A stretch of DNA of 64,000 nucleotides from Odontesthes bonariensis (GCF_027942865.1 NC_134519.1:24400248-24464247), one strand, 5' to 3'. Counted from the stretch's first letter, positions 12,791-24,689 are shown. Notes: generated by a model from the sequence alone, not told the origin. Program-made: numbers and translations.

Positions 12791-15370
12791 TTCAGCTTGA
12801 AGACATGGCATATTCTCCTCTCCTCAGGCACTCATGCAAATACATGCTCGCGGTGTATGGTGAACAGTAACGGTCCTCTCGACCTAAGAAGACGACAGGG
12901 GGGACTGCAGCGTGAAAGACTAAACTGAGGAGCACAGTGCTGAATATTACAGTGAAACAGCACTGGCCCTCACCATCCTCATCTTCACATAATCTTCCAG
13001 GAAAACCCAAGACTAAGGTACAGACAGCCATGATGGAGTGAACATCAGGATGAGCTCATCTCAGATAGTCAAACAACCACCTGTCATCACTGGAAGCGAG
13101 GCAGAAACTGCTAGGAAAAAAAGAAAAACCCTCAAGAGGTCATTACAGTACAAGAAAATATCTTTCTGTAAATTCTGTTTAGAAACTAACCACCAACATT
13201 CATTGTAGTTAAAGTTAGTCAAAACAAGTCCAACTAAAAAGGGTTCCTGAATGTTCCTCATCCAAATGGGCAGAAAAGACAGTCACAGGGTGTGAATAAA
13301 GGGGAAAGAATATGGAAAACATGCCCATAATCTTTAATCGTTTTTCTGTCACCCATTGACAAAAAAAAAAGTTTGAACAATCCCTGGAAAAAGTATGGAG
13401 TCAGCATACTTGGAGTATGTTGATTCACTTTTTTAACACAAGTGTGACACAAAGAAATGTAATAGTTGAACGTTCTGACTTTGAAAAAAAATACCTCAGA
13501 AAAATGTAATAAAATCGTTTTAGCTAAAGTAATTAATTAATTTTTGGGGAGTTTTTTCTTTTTCCAGATGAAGTAAAGGATGAAATTATGGAACCACCAA
13601 ATTGTGAGGAAAAATAATGAAAAGGCTTTATGTGTTTTAGGTTTTTCTAAAATAGAGAAACCGAATGAACATCGTCTTCGTGCTGTAATGATTCATAATC
13701 CATCATTTTTGCCAGGAGTTGCACTCAAAGTGCCGTGACTAAAGAGATGTATCAAAGAGAGAGGCTGCTGCAGGAGAAGCTTCAGGCTTTTAACACCTGA
13801 TGGGATGGAAGATGAGGCCGTGTATCCCTGTTCTTAAGCAGAATTTTAAATCGGTAGAATAACCTGAAACGCGAGGCTCTTGGGGTTGCTGATTTTTGTA
13901 TTTATTTTCCTTAAAAGGCCGTAAATACACAAGTCTTGAGTCAGACCCTTAAATGAAGTCATAAGGTGCCTCCTCAGCAGAGTACCTTTCTCCAGTCCTA
14001 ATGCGTTGGTTGGATTGTTGCATTTCTTAGTAAATTTTGGAGGATGTGTGGAACCAAACTACAGAGTAGACAGCAGGGCGGTGGGGAGGACAATGCCGAA
14101 GTCCAATTCTATATATACAGTCTCATTCATGACCTCACAGCTTACCATCAGAAAACGGGTTGTTGGTTGGTTTCAGGGATGTTCTGAAACTGAGAATTAA
14201 ATTAACTTATTTCATTGGAAGTTCTGAGTTTAAGACTGTTCAACATGTCTGGAATCAAACTGTGATGGACCGTTGCATCGCTTCCTCTTGTATATGCACT
14301 GTGCTTGAGCCACACCTGAACCATCATCACTGGACTTCACATTGTTGAAGTGTACTTAGCATGATTTGGAGTTTAACCTTTAGCCCCTCTTAGATCCCAT
14401 CCTAATGAAAGTGTCACCAGCTTGATGAGCCTCTTTCTGCTAACTGCTGTGCGTCTTTGTGTACTGTTCCCAGCAACTGAGTCGGTCTGTCTGAACTGGG
14501 AGTTCCACAGCCAGTGAAGTTGGACTTATATTACTTGCTTTGAAGCTGCGTTACGTTGTACAAAAAAAGTGAACCACTCATGTCAGTGTTCTGAAGAAGA
14601 TATAGTTATATATTCAGTGTGTCTCAGCACTCTGTGTTGTTAACATCGTGTAGATAAAAAAGTGTATTAAGGTTAAAAGAAAAAAGTCTGCCACAGACTG
14701 AGGACACAGGAAAATGGTGGCTTGGAAAGCCAGAGCTGTTGCACCTCTTAAGGGTCAGGTCCTCCTATGTTAAACTTGAGTTACTATGGCAACAGTGGTT
14801 TATATGACAATTGTAATTTTGAAACAATAATGCATTTTCCTTTAACAAATGTGAAAATGACATGCGAACTGTTTGGGGCTTCCCTTTTAAGAAGCTTAAA
14901 GGAGAGTTAAAGATGGAGGTAACGTTTCAACGAGGCTCCATTGTTTATATATATTTTTTTAAACCCGTACTGCTTGTGCAAGCATGAATTAGGAGGCGTG
15001 TGGACTAACCAGGCCTCTGTAGCCTCCTTGAAGCTTGGGTTTGCCCACCTCCTCCAACACACCAACAAAGTTGAATTGTTGGGATGGTGTTTGCTCGGTT
15101 TTGGTAAGGTGATGGGGGACAATATCCCACAACGTCACAGAGTGAAACGCTAACTCTGTGTTGTACTCTTTGAACAGCAGCAAACGGACCCTGTTAACGC
15201 CTGTGAGAATGTAAACTATGGACACCTCTAACAATAGCAACTGTGCGTTGTTGGGAATTATGTAGACAAGACTGCTGGAGCGTTCAGCTCCCTTCGGCTT
15301 CAGATGAATGTTTGCCAGAGGTTGGAATTTGAATGTGATGTTGGTCATTTAGTACTGATGCTCTCATTAT

Positions 15371-15392
15371 GTGTGTGTCTCTCTCTCTCTCT
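15371..15392. repeat. GT/CT microsatellite
   Basis: Short run of GT dinucleotides passing directly into TC dinucleotides. Confidence 0.85.
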
Positions 15393-15438
15393 CAAGCAAA
15401 GTTGAACTTGTTTTCTGTTCAGCCAGGGGATTCACAGT

Positions 15439-15444
15439 TTTATT
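15439..15444 (-). terminator. Candidate minus-strand poly(A) signal for the ANKRD45-like gene
   Basis: TTTATT on the plus strand reads AATAAA on the minus strand, about 590 bases past the ANKRD45-like stop codon. It is only a candidate. Confidence 0.3.
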
Positions 15445-16029
15445 GAAATTATATAAAACAAGGTGAAGTGATGAGTTCATAATTTGATTTTCTTTAAACC
15501 ATCTGAAATGGAAACGATTCAATTAACTACTGCAAGAAAGGATTTTAACACTGTCAGATATGTCCTCTGTGGTCTTTATAAATGTTGGGGCGGGGTGATA
15601 CTAGAATGCCTAAAATTACCGATTGAGAAAGCTATTTCTGAGATTAAACGGACTACTATAACACAGCAGCGTAAAGAGGCGTGGAACCTTCTTCTCGTCT
15701 TGGACGTGGAAAGGAAAGGTGGCAGACAGAGATGAAAGTAGCAAAGGTCACTGTGTGACGGGCCCGTGCTTACAGTACAAGAAGAATTGGTCAAATGGTT
15801 TTTACTAAACTTTTCTGGCATTTCTCTGACCTCTGATATTGCACATTTTTTTCAACAAAGCCTTTGCAGCTACCTCCTGTCACCAGTGACTTCTGTGGAG
15901 GGATTTCTGCACAAACTCAATAAAACGCACAGAGAACTGGATTACTTATTATTCTTTTGCCTTTGATGAAAGTCGTCTCTCGTCTCTGCAAGCAGTGAAA
16001 CACACGGTGTGCTTTGGGATCAGATTGTG

Positions 16030-16709
16030 CTAATCCACACCGCTTTGATCAGCTTCAGCAGCACCCTGGGTGAGGCAGTCTGCACAGTCCGTTTTGGAGT
16101 ATTTCCTGGCCAGGTCTACAGGTCGCTCCCCTCTGAAGGTCTTGGCCTCGGTATCAGCTCCCAGCTCGAGCAGGGTCCTCACTGTCTCCGAGTGGCCCCA
16201 GCATGAAGCGAGGTGCAGGGATGTATAACCTGGGAAGCAACAATACAATAAAAACAACTTTTTGTTGCGCTGTGTACAGGTTATATATGTGTGTGTAGTT
16301 ATATAAACTAGGCTGGACATATAAATTAATACAGCAGTCCTTTTTATTTTTACTTCAGCCCAGTCGTCTTGCTGTATTAATATCCCCATGGACCAACCTC
16401 GTCTAGCCTATTTGTAGTCATTTTATCAACGTCATTTATCACGTACGTTTTTGGTACCTCTGTTTTTCACTCACCCCTGACTGTCTGCTCATCAACTTGG
16501 GCCCCGTGTTTGACCAGTTCTCTGACGATGGCGCTCCTTCCTAACATGGAGGCAACTAAGAGAGCATTTCTTCCAACCTCGTCCTTTTCACCAAACAAGT
16601 CCTGCTCCCGAGGCTCCTCTGTGACGCCTATATCTTCAAAAAGTTGCTGGAGGGATTCTAAGTCATCAGACTGAACGCATTTTAAGATTTCCTTCCGTTT
16701 TGATGCCAT
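16030..16709 (-). CDS. ANKRD45: ANKRD45-like ankyrin-repeat protein
   Basis: Two exons on the minus strand: 16709-16475 (ATG at 16709-16707, donor GGG|GTGAGT) and 16229-16030 (acceptor CCCAG, stop TAG at 16032-16030), 144 residues. Two ankyrin repeats are clear: DEVGRNALLVASMLGRSAIV with VRELVKHGAQVDEQT, then GYTSLHLASCWGHSETVR with TLLELGADTEAKTFRGERP. The order and wording (GRN-LL-A-MAG-S, TTRGYTLLH, YSQTEC in human; YSKTDC here) fit ANKRD45, a protein linked to cilia and mitosis. Human ANKRD45 is about 266 residues, and its conserved C-terminal part (KEDKNT...EW) is absent here. The frame ends 15 residues after YSKTDC. Either further exons are missed, the C-terminus is lost, or the assembly has an error. 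An in-frame GTG lies 9 bases upstream of the ATG, but ATG is preferred. Confidence 0.72.
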
Positions 16710-16746
16710 TTCTCTCACGCTTTACTTAGCCTTACTGGAAATGACC

Positions 16747-16760
16747 GTTTCCATGGTTAC
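16747..16760 (-). promoter_or_regulatory. Near-consensus RFX X-box upstream of the ANKRD45-like ATG
   Basis: On the minus strand the site reads GTAACC-AT-GGAAAC. The left half fits GTNRCC and the right half departs from RGYAAC at one base. It lies 38-51 bases upstream of the start codon. X-boxes bound by RFX factors are typical of ciliary gene promoters, which fits the suggested identity. Confidence 0.5.
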
Positions 16761-16851
16761 CGCGTCACTTGTTGTAACAGGTCATTAAACTGTCACGTCA
16801 ACAGTTACAGACAAACAGAGGATATTTGTGTAGTCATTACGTGAAAAATAT

Positions 16852-17005
16852 AAGATAAGATCAGATTTATTGTCATGCATACACGAAATTTGTCCTCCGC
16901 TTTTAACTCCTCCAGGTTGGACTTGCTGACACACTCATGCCCAAGCACAGGGTCTCACACTCAGACAGATGCCATACACTGGAGCGGTGGGCAGCGGAAT
17001 ATAGA
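16852..17005 (+). repeat. Fish interspersed repeat fragment
   Basis: Contains cagatttattgtcatgcata, then gaaatttgtcctccgctttt, then a further 3' motif ggagcggtgggcagcgg. This motif series is common in teleost genomes as part of a retroposon-type repeat. The family is not assigned and the ends are approximate. Confidence 0.45.
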
Positions 17006-17139
17006 GGAATGCATTTTTTTCCTGTAGAAATTATGAGTAGCCACATTTGAAATTCGCCGTAGTAAATAACATCATAATACCTGTGATTTTTCACATTATA
17101 GCTATATGGTAATAATGTAGCACTCCGTTCATAACGCAG

Positions 17140-17211
17140 GGTTCCATGGTGTAATGGTTAGCACTCTGGACTCTGAATCCAGCGATCCGAGTTCAAATCT
17201 CGGTGGAACCT
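17140..17211 (+). tRNA. tRNA-Gln(CTG) copy 1, consensus
   Basis: Complete cloverleaf: acceptor GGTTCCA/TGGAACC, anticodon stem CTGGA/TCCAG with loop CTCTGAA (anticodon CTG), T-stem CCGAG/CTCGG, discriminator T. As I recall it equals the vertebrate tRNA-Gln-CTG consensus. It is the leftmost gene. Its 5' flank is unlike the array, and its 3' flank matches array spacers only for about 30 bp. Confidence 0.97.
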
Positions 17212-17442
17212 GATCTTTGCTTTACAATAACACTTCTTACCTTTGTCGTTTCAAACTTCATTTGAAAGTGCTTCAAATTCATGTTTTCTAAGTGCATTGA
17301 AGTGACTCGATTAAGACAGAATGAAAATCACTTGTTAATTTCACAAATTAATCAACAGAGATTAAGATTTTATATGGTAGATTTTTTATAATAGATAATA
17401 TTTAACACTTTGATATTTAATTTCTTCTTTTCCAGGAGTTCA
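17212..17442. other. Diverged left-edge spacer of the array
   Basis: After about 30 bp of similarity to the standard spacer this becomes unique, then rejoins spacer sequence at tttgatatttaatttcttct (about 17409). It is an old, decayed edge unit with no gene. Confidence 0.7.
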
Positions 17443-17479
17443 GGTGTAACTGATCTGAGTTCAAATCTCGGTGGAACCT
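17443..17479 (+). pseudogene. tRNA-Gln fragment
   Basis: From 17451 the sequence is the 3' part of the tRNA (gatctgagttcaaatctcgg then tggaacct). Just before it, ggtgtaa (17443-17449) matches the D-arm, so this may be a copy with its middle and 5' end deleted. The upstream sequence is spacer ending ccaggagttca. It cannot fold as a tRNA. Confidence 0.85.
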
Positions 17480-18182
17480 GATCTTTGCTTTACATTAACA
17501 CTTCTTCCCTTTCTCATCTTTGATGAGACCACTCAAGTACGCATTTATGACTACCTCACTTACAATCCATAAGATGAAAACAATATTACCAACAGAAAGT
17601 CTTCAAACAAAATCAGGAATTTACAGGAAAAATACCACCACTTGTTCAAAGCTTACTCATAAATTCAAATATGTTGGAAAAATACACCTTTCATCAAAAA
17701 TGCCATAATACAGGGAATGTTTTGTCTGTCTCATTAGGCCATATGATGGGGGGAAACATTTGGAACATTGAAATGTAATAAAGATTGCAATGTCCTCAGA
17801 GATAAACATACTGTGAAATGACAACATTTCTTACAATGTTACAAAGCACTAAAAATGTGAAGAAAAAAAGGCCCAACATTTATGTAAATATGTTCAATTA
17901 GGGTTACTGAAGCAGTCCAGATTTTTATTTCCAACTATTTACCTGAATATTTCCAAGCTTACAGTGAAAACTTTCTGTTTGATTCTAGAATATTCACATT
18001 GAAACTGGAAGAAGGGTTTAAGAGTTAAAGCACTTTGATATTTAGTTTCTTCTTTTCCAGGAGTTCACATGGAACTGCAAGTGGACATAATTTGTTAATT
18101 CATTAAACTTACTACTGACATGTGGCAAAGTGCATATAGTGGTATGAATTTTTTTTCTAATAGATATTATGATTATATACAG

Positions 18183-18254
18183 GGTTCCATGGTGTAATGG
18201 TTAGCACTCTGGACTCTGAATCCAGCGATCCGAGTTCAAATCTCGGTGGAACCT
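18183..18254 (+). tRNA. tRNA-Gln(CTG) copy 2, consensus
   Basis: First regular unit (860 bp to the next gene). The spacer carries the LINE-like insert and lacks the agaaagtcttcaaac stretch found in other units. Confidence 0.97.
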
Positions 18255-18445
18255 GATCTTTGCTTTACATTAACACTTCTTCCCTTTCTCATCTTTGATG
18301 AGACCACTCAAGTACGCATTTATGACTACCTCACTTACAATCCATAAGATGAAAATAATATTACAAACAAAATCAGGAATTTACGAGAAAAATACCACCA
18401 CTTGTTCTAAGCTTACTCATAAATTCAAATATCTTGAAAAATATA

Positions 18446-18536
18446 CTCTCGCCCATTGACTGCTGGAATAGGCTCCAGCCCCCCCGCGACCCGGCCGACT
18501 GATTCAGCAGTTGAGAAAATGGATGGAATGATGGAT
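18446..18536 (+). mobile_element. LINE-like 3' tail insert, copy 1
   Basis: 91-bp GC-rich insert in an AT-rich spacer: ctctcgcccattgactgctg, then ggctccagcccccccgcgac, ending in ggatggaatgatggat. Such a tail with terminal GGATG repeats is typical of the 3' end of fish L2/Maui-type LINEs (family from memory, not searched). It is flanked by gaaaaatata on both sides, a 10-bp target duplication. This copy has cagttgag where all the others have cagtttag. Confidence 0.7.
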
Positions 18537-19042
18537 GAAAAATATACCTTTCATCAAAAATGCCATAATACAGGGAATGTTTTGTCTGTCTCATTAGGCC
18601 ATATGATTGGGGGGGGACCTTTGGAACATTGAAATGTAATAAAGATTGCCATGTCCTCAGAGATAAACATACTGTGAAATGACAACATTTCTGACAATGT
18701 TACCAAGCACTAAAATCGTGAAGAAAAAAAGGCCCAACTTTTATGTAAATATGTTCAATTAGGGTTACTGAAGCAGTCCAGATTTTTATTTCCAACTATT
18801 TACCTGAATATTTCCAAGCTTACAGGGAAGACTTTCTGTTTGATTTTAGAATATTCACATTGAAACTGGAAGAAGGGTTTAAGAGTTAAAGCACTTTGAT
18901 ATTTAGTTTCTTCTTTTCCAGGAGTTCACATGGAACTGCAAGTGGACATAATTTGTTAATTCATCAATCTTACTACTGACATGTGTCAAAGTGCATATAG
19001 AGGTATGATTTTTTTTCTAATAGATATTATGATTATATACAG

Positions 19043-19114
19043 GGTTCCATGGTGTAATGGTTAGCACTCTGGACTCTGAATCCAGGGATCCGAGTTCAAA
19101 TCTCGGTGGAACCT
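19043..19114 (+). tRNA. tRNA-Gln(CTG) copy 3, C44G
   Basis: Type G: single change in the variable loop (ccaGggatcc). Stems are intact. Unit 777 bp. Confidence 0.93.
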
Positions 19115-19819
19115 GATCTTTGCTTTACATTAACACTTCTTCCCTTTCTCATCTTTGATGAGACCACTCACTTAGTCATTTATGACTACCTCACTTACAA
19201 TCCATAAGATGAAAATAATATTACAAACAGAAAGTCTTCAAACAAAATCAGGAATTTACAGGAAAAACACCACCACTTGTTCTAAGCTTACTCATAAATT
19301 CAAATATGTTGGAAAAATATACCTTTGATCAAAAATGCCATAATACAGGGAATGTTTTGTCTGTCTCATCAGGCCATATGATGGGGGGAAACATTTGGAA
19401 CATTGAAATGTAATAAAGATTGCCATGTCCTCAGAGATAAACATACTGTGAAATGACAACATTTCTTACAATGTTACCAAGCACTAAAATCGTGAAGAAA
19501 AAAAGGCCCAACTGTTATGTAAATATGTTCAATTAGGTTTACTGAAGCAGTCCAGAATTTTATTTCCAACTATTTACCTGAATATTTCCAAGCTTACAGT
19601 GAAGACTTTCTGTTTGATTTTAGAATATTCACATTGAAACTGGAAGAAGGGTTTAAGAGTTAAAGAACTTTGATATTTAGTTTCTCCTTTTCCAGGAGTT
19701 CACATGGAACTGGGCAAGTGGACATAATTTGTTAATTCATTAAACTTACTTCTGACATGTGGCAAAGTGCATATAGTGGTATGAATTTTTTTTCTAATAG
19801 ATATTATGCTTATATACAG

Positions 19820-19891
19820 GGTTCCATGGTGTAATGGTTAGCACTCTGGACTCTGAATCCAGCGATCCGAGTTCAAATCTCGGTGGAACCT
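19820..19891 (+). tRNA. tRNA-Gln(CTG) copy 4, consensus
   Basis: The 789-bp unit carries the 10-bp spacer duplication ggaatttaca x2 near 20030. Confidence 0.97.
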
Positions 19892-20608
19892 GATCTTTGC
19901 TTTACATTAACACTTCTTCCCTTTCTCATCTTTGATGAGACCACTCAAGTAGGCATTTATGACTACCTCACTTACAATCCATAAGTTGAAAACAATATTA
20001 CCAACAGAAAGTCTTCAAACTAAATCAGGAATTTACAGGAATTTACAGGAAAAATACCACCACTTCTTCTAAGCTTACTCATAAATTCAAATATGTTGGA
20101 AAAATATACCTTTGATCAAAAATGCCATAATACAGGGAATGTTTTGTCTGTCTCATTAGGCCATATGATTGGGGGGGGGGACCTTTGGAACATTGAAATG
20201 TAATAAAGATTGCCATGTCCTCAGAGATAAACATACTGTGAAATGACAACATTTCTGACAATGTTACCAAGCACTAAAATCGTGAAGAAAAAAAGGCCCA
20301 ACTTTTATGTAAATATGTTCAATTAGGGTTACTGAAGCAGTCCAGATTTTTATTTCCAACTATTTACCTGAATATTTCCAAGCTTACAGGGAAGACTTTC
20401 TGTTTGATTTTAGAATATTCACGTTGAAACTGGAAGAAGGGTTTAAGAGTTAAAGCACTTTGATATTTAGTTTCTTCTTTTCCAGGAGTTCAGATTGAAC
20501 TGGGCAAGTGGACATAATTTGTTAATTCATCAATTTTACTACTGACATGTGTCAAAGTGCATATAGAGGTATGATTTTTTTTCTTATAGATATTATGGCC
20601 ATATACCT

Positions 20609-20680
20609 TGTTCCATGGTGTAATGGTTAGCACTCTGGACTCTGAATCCAGTGATCTGAGTTCAAATCTCGGTGAAACCT
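20609..20680 (+). tRNA. tRNA-Gln(CTG) copy 5, degenerate, probable pseudogene
   Basis: Type T: G1T and G67A leave two acceptor-stem mismatches (T1-C71, C5-A67). C49T makes a wobble in the T-stem, and C44T is private to this copy within type T. Confidence 0.7.
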
Positions 20681-21382
20681 GATCTTTGCTTTACATTAAC
20701 ACTTCTTCCCTTTCTCATCTTTGATGAGACCACTCACTTAGTCATTTATGACTCCTCACTTACAATCCATAAGATGAAAATAATATTACAAACATAAAGT
20801 CTTCAAACAAAATCAGGAATTTACAGGAAAAATACCACCACTTGTTCTAAGCTTACTCATAAATTCAAATATGTTGGAAAAATATACCTTTCATCAAAAA
20901 TGCCATAATACAGGGAATGTTTTGTCTGTCTCATCAGGCCATATGATGAGGGGAAAACATTTGGAACATTGAAATGTAATAAAGATTGCCATGTCCTCAG
21001 AGATAAACATACTGTGAAATGACAACATTTCTGACAATGTTACCAAGCACTAAAAATGTGAAGAAAAAAAGGCCCAACTTTTATGTAAATATGTTCAATT
21101 AGGGTTACTGAAGCAGTCCAGATTTTTATTTCCAACTATTTACCTGAATATTTCCAAGCTTACAGGGAAGACTTTCTGTTTGATTTTAGAATATTCACAT
21201 TGAAACTGGAAGAAGGGTTTAAGAGTTAAAGCACTTTGATATTTAGTTTCTTCTTTTCCAGGAGTTCACATGGAACTGCAAGTGGACATAATTTGTTAAT
21301 TCATCAATCTTACTACTGACATGTGTCAAAGTGCATATAGTGGTATAATTTTTTTTCTAATAGATATTATGATTATATACAG

Positions 21383-21454
21383 GGTTCCATGGTGTAATGG
21401 TTAGCACTCTGGACTCTGAATCCAGCGATCCGAGTTCAAATCTCGGTGGAACCT
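21383..21454 (+). tRNA. tRNA-Gln(CTG) copy 6, consensus
   Basis: Heads an 877-bp unit with the LINE-like insert. Confidence 0.97.
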
Positions 21455-21660
21455 GATCTTTGCTTTACATTAACACTTCTTCCCTTTCTCATCTTTGATG
21501 AGACCACTCAAGTACGCATTTATGACTACCTCACTTACAATCCATAAGATGAAAATAATATTACAAACAGAAAGTCTTCAAACAAAATCAGGAATTTACA
21601 GGAAAAATACCACCACTTGTTCTAAGCTTACTCATAAATTCAAATATCTTGAAAAATATA

Positions 21661-21751
21661 CTCTCGCCCATTGACTGCTGGAATAGGCTCCAGCCCCCCC
21701 GCGACCCGGCCGACTGATTCAGCAGTTTAGAAAATGGATGGAATGATGGAT
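21661..21751 (+). mobile_element. LINE-like 3' tail insert, copy 2
   Basis: Target duplication gaaaaatata at 21651-21660 and 21752-21761. The insertion point is the same as in the other copies. Confidence 0.7.
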
Positions 21752-22259
21752 GAAAAATATACCTTTCATCAAAAATGCCATAATACAGGGAATGTTTTGT
21801 CTGTCTCATTAGGCCATATGATGGGGGGGGGGGACCTTTGGAACATTGAAATGTAATAAAGATTGCCATGTCCTCAGAGATAAACATACTGTGAAATGAC
21901 AACATTTCTGACAATGTTACCAAGCACTAAAAATGTGAAGAAAAAAAGGCCCAACTTTTATGTAAATATGTTCAATTAGGGTTACTGAAGCAGTCCAGAT
22001 TTTTATTTCCAACTATTTACCTGAATATTTCCAAGCTTACAGGGAAGACTTTCTGTTTGATTTTAGAATATTCACATTGAAACTGGAAGAAGGGTTTAAG
22101 AGTTAAAGCACTTTGATATTTAGTTTCTTCTTTTCCAGGAGTTCACATGGAACTGCAAGTGGACATAATTTGTTAATTCATCAATCTTACTACTGACATG
22201 TGTCAAAGTGCATATAGAGGTATGATTTTTTTTCTAATAGATATTATGATTATATACAG

Positions 22260-22331
22260 GGTTCCATGGTGTAATGGTTAGCACTCTGGACTCTGAATCC
22301 AGGGATCCGAGTTCAAATCTCGGTGGAACCT
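22260..22331 (+). tRNA. tRNA-Gln(CTG) copy 7, C44G
   Basis: Type G with intact stems; 776-bp unit. Confidence 0.93.
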
Positions 22332-23035
22332 GATCTTTGCTTTACATTAACACTTCTTCCCTTTCTCATCTTTGATGAGACCACTCACTTAGTCATTTAT
22401 GACTACCTCACTTACAATCCATAAGATGAAAATAATATTACAAACAGAAAGTCTTCAAACAAAATCAGGAATTTACAGGAAAAACACCACCACTTGTTCT
22501 AAGCTTACTCATAAATTCAAATATGTTGGAAAAATATACCTTTGATCAAAAATGCCATAATACAGGGAATGTTTTGTCTGTCTCATCAGGCCATATGATG
22601 GGGGGAAACATTTGGAACATTGAAATGTAATAAAGATTGCCATGTCCTCAGAGATAAACATACTGTGAAATGACAAAATTTCTTACAATGTTACCAAGCA
22701 CTAAAATCGTGAAGAAAAAAAGGCCCAACTGTTATGTAAATATGTTCAATTAGGTTTACTGAAGCAGTCCAGAATTTTATTTCCAACTATTTACCTGAAT
22801 ATTTCCAAGCTTACAGTGAAGACTTTCTGTTTGATTTTAGAATATTCACATTGAAACTGGAAGAAGGGTTTAAGAGTTAAAGAACTTTGATATTTAGTTT
22901 CTCCTTTTCCAGGAGTTCACATGGAACTGGGCAAGTGGACATAATTTGTTAATTCATCAATCTTACTACTGACATGTGTCAAAGTGCATATAGTGGTATG
23001 ATTTTTTTTCTAATAGATATTATGATTATATACAG

Positions 23036-23107
23036 GGTTCCATGGTGTAATGGTTAGCACTCTGGACTCTGAATCCAGGGATCCGAGTTCAAATCTCGGT
23101 GGAACCT
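23036..23107 (+). tRNA. tRNA-Gln(CTG) copy 8, C44G
   Basis: Type G tRNA, but heading an 877-bp unit with the LINE-like insert, a combination otherwise seen with consensus or type D genes. Confidence 0.93.
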
Positions 23108-23313
23108 GATCTTTGCTTTACATTAACACTTCTTCCCTTTCTCATCTTTGATGAGACCACTCAAGTACGCATTTATGACTACCTCACTTACAATCCATAA
23201 GATGAAAATAATATTACAAACAGAAAGTCTTCAAACAAAATCAGGAATTTACAGGAAAAATACCACCACTTGTTCTAAGCTTACTCATAAATTCAAATAT
23301 CTTGAAAAATATA

Positions 23314-23404
23314 CTCTCGCCCATTGACTGCTGGAATAGGCTCCAGCCCCCCCGCGACCCGGCCGACTGATTCAGCAGTTTAGAAAATGGATGGAATGAT
23401 GGAT
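23314..23404 (+). mobile_element. LINE-like 3' tail insert, copy 3
   Basis: Appears the same as copy 2, in the next insert-bearing unit (1,653 bp on). Confidence 0.7.
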
Positions 23405-23912
23405 GAAAAATATACCTTTCATCAAAAATGCCATAATACAGGGAATGTTTTGTCTGTCTCATTAGGCCATATGATGGGGGGGGGGGACCTTTGGAACATT
23501 GAAATGTAATAAAGATTGCCATGTCCTCAGAGATAAACATACTGTGAAATGACAACATTTCTGACAATGTTACCAAGCACTAAAAATGTGAAGAAAAAAA
23601 GGCCCAACTTTTATGTAAATATGTTCAATTAGGGTTACTGAAGCAGTCCAGATTTTTATTTCCAACTATTTACCTGAATATTTCCAAGCTTACAGGGAAG
23701 ACTTTCTGTTTGATTTTAGAATATTCACAATGAAACTGGAAGAAGGGTTTAAGAGTTAAAGCACTTTGATATTTAGTTTCTTCTTTTCCAGGAGTTCACA
23801 TGGAACTGCAAGTGGACATAATTTGTTAATTCATCAATCTTACTACTGACATGTGTCAAAGTGCATATAGAGGTATGATTTTTTTTCTAATAGATATTAT
23901 GATTATATACAG

Positions 23913-23984
23913 GGTTCCATGGTGTAATGGTTAGCACTCTGGACTCTGAATCCAGGGATCCGAGTTCAAATCTCGGTGGAACCT
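23913..23984 (+). tRNA. tRNA-Gln(CTG) copy 9, C44G
   Basis: Type G; 777-bp unit. Confidence 0.93.
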
Positions 23985-24689
23985 GATCTTTGCTTTACAT
24001 TAACACTTCTTCCCTTTCTCATCTTTGATGAGACCACTCAAGTAGGCATTTATGACTACCTCACTTACAATCCATAAGATGAAAATAATATTACAAACAG
24101 AAAGTCTTCAAACAAAATCAGGAATTTACAGGAAAAACACCACCACTTGTTCTAAGCTTACTCATAAATTCAAATATGTTGGAAAAATATACCTTTGATC
24201 AAAAATGCCATAATACAGGGAATGTTTTGTCTGTCTCATCAGGCCATATGATGGGGGGAAACATTTGGAACATTGAAATGTAATAAAGATTGCCATGTCC
24301 TCAGAGATAAACATACTGTGAAATGACAAAATTTCTTACAATGTTACCAAGCACTAAAATCGTGAAGAAAAAAAGGCCCAACTGTTATGTAAATATGTTC
24401 AATTAGGTTTACTGAAGCAGTCCAGAATTTTATTTCCAACTATTTACCTGAATATTTCCAAGCTTACAGTGAAGACTTTCTGTTTGATTTTAGAATATTC
24501 ACATTGAAACTGGAAGAAGGGTTTAAGAGTTAAAGAACTTTGATATTTAGTTTCTCCTTTTCCAGGAGTTCACATGGAACTGGGCAAGTGGACATAATTT
24601 GTTAATTCATTAAACTTACTTCTGACATGTGGCAAAGTGCATATAGTGGTATGAATTTTTTTTCTAATAGATATTATGCTTATATACAG

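Larger units (their letters stand above)
12791..16029. other. Space between convergent BPNT2 and ANKRD45-like genes
   Basis: No convincing exon or RNA gene is seen. The stretch could be partly an extended BPNT2 3' UTR (plus) and the ANKRD45-like 3' UTR (minus). Open frames here (for example 14989-15348 minus, 15484-15735 plus) carry no recognisable domain. No exon matching the conserved C-terminal part of ANKRD45 was found. Confidence 0.5.

Noticed and set aside
14989-15348. 119-codon minus-strand open frame
   Set aside because: Composition looks non-coding and no family is recognisable; probably untranslated or intergenic sequence.
1-17140. Functional link between a tRNA synthetase gene and a neighbouring tRNA array
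   Set aside because: DARS2 is mitochondrial and aspartate-specific, while the array is cytosolic tRNA-Gln; proximity is most likely chance.
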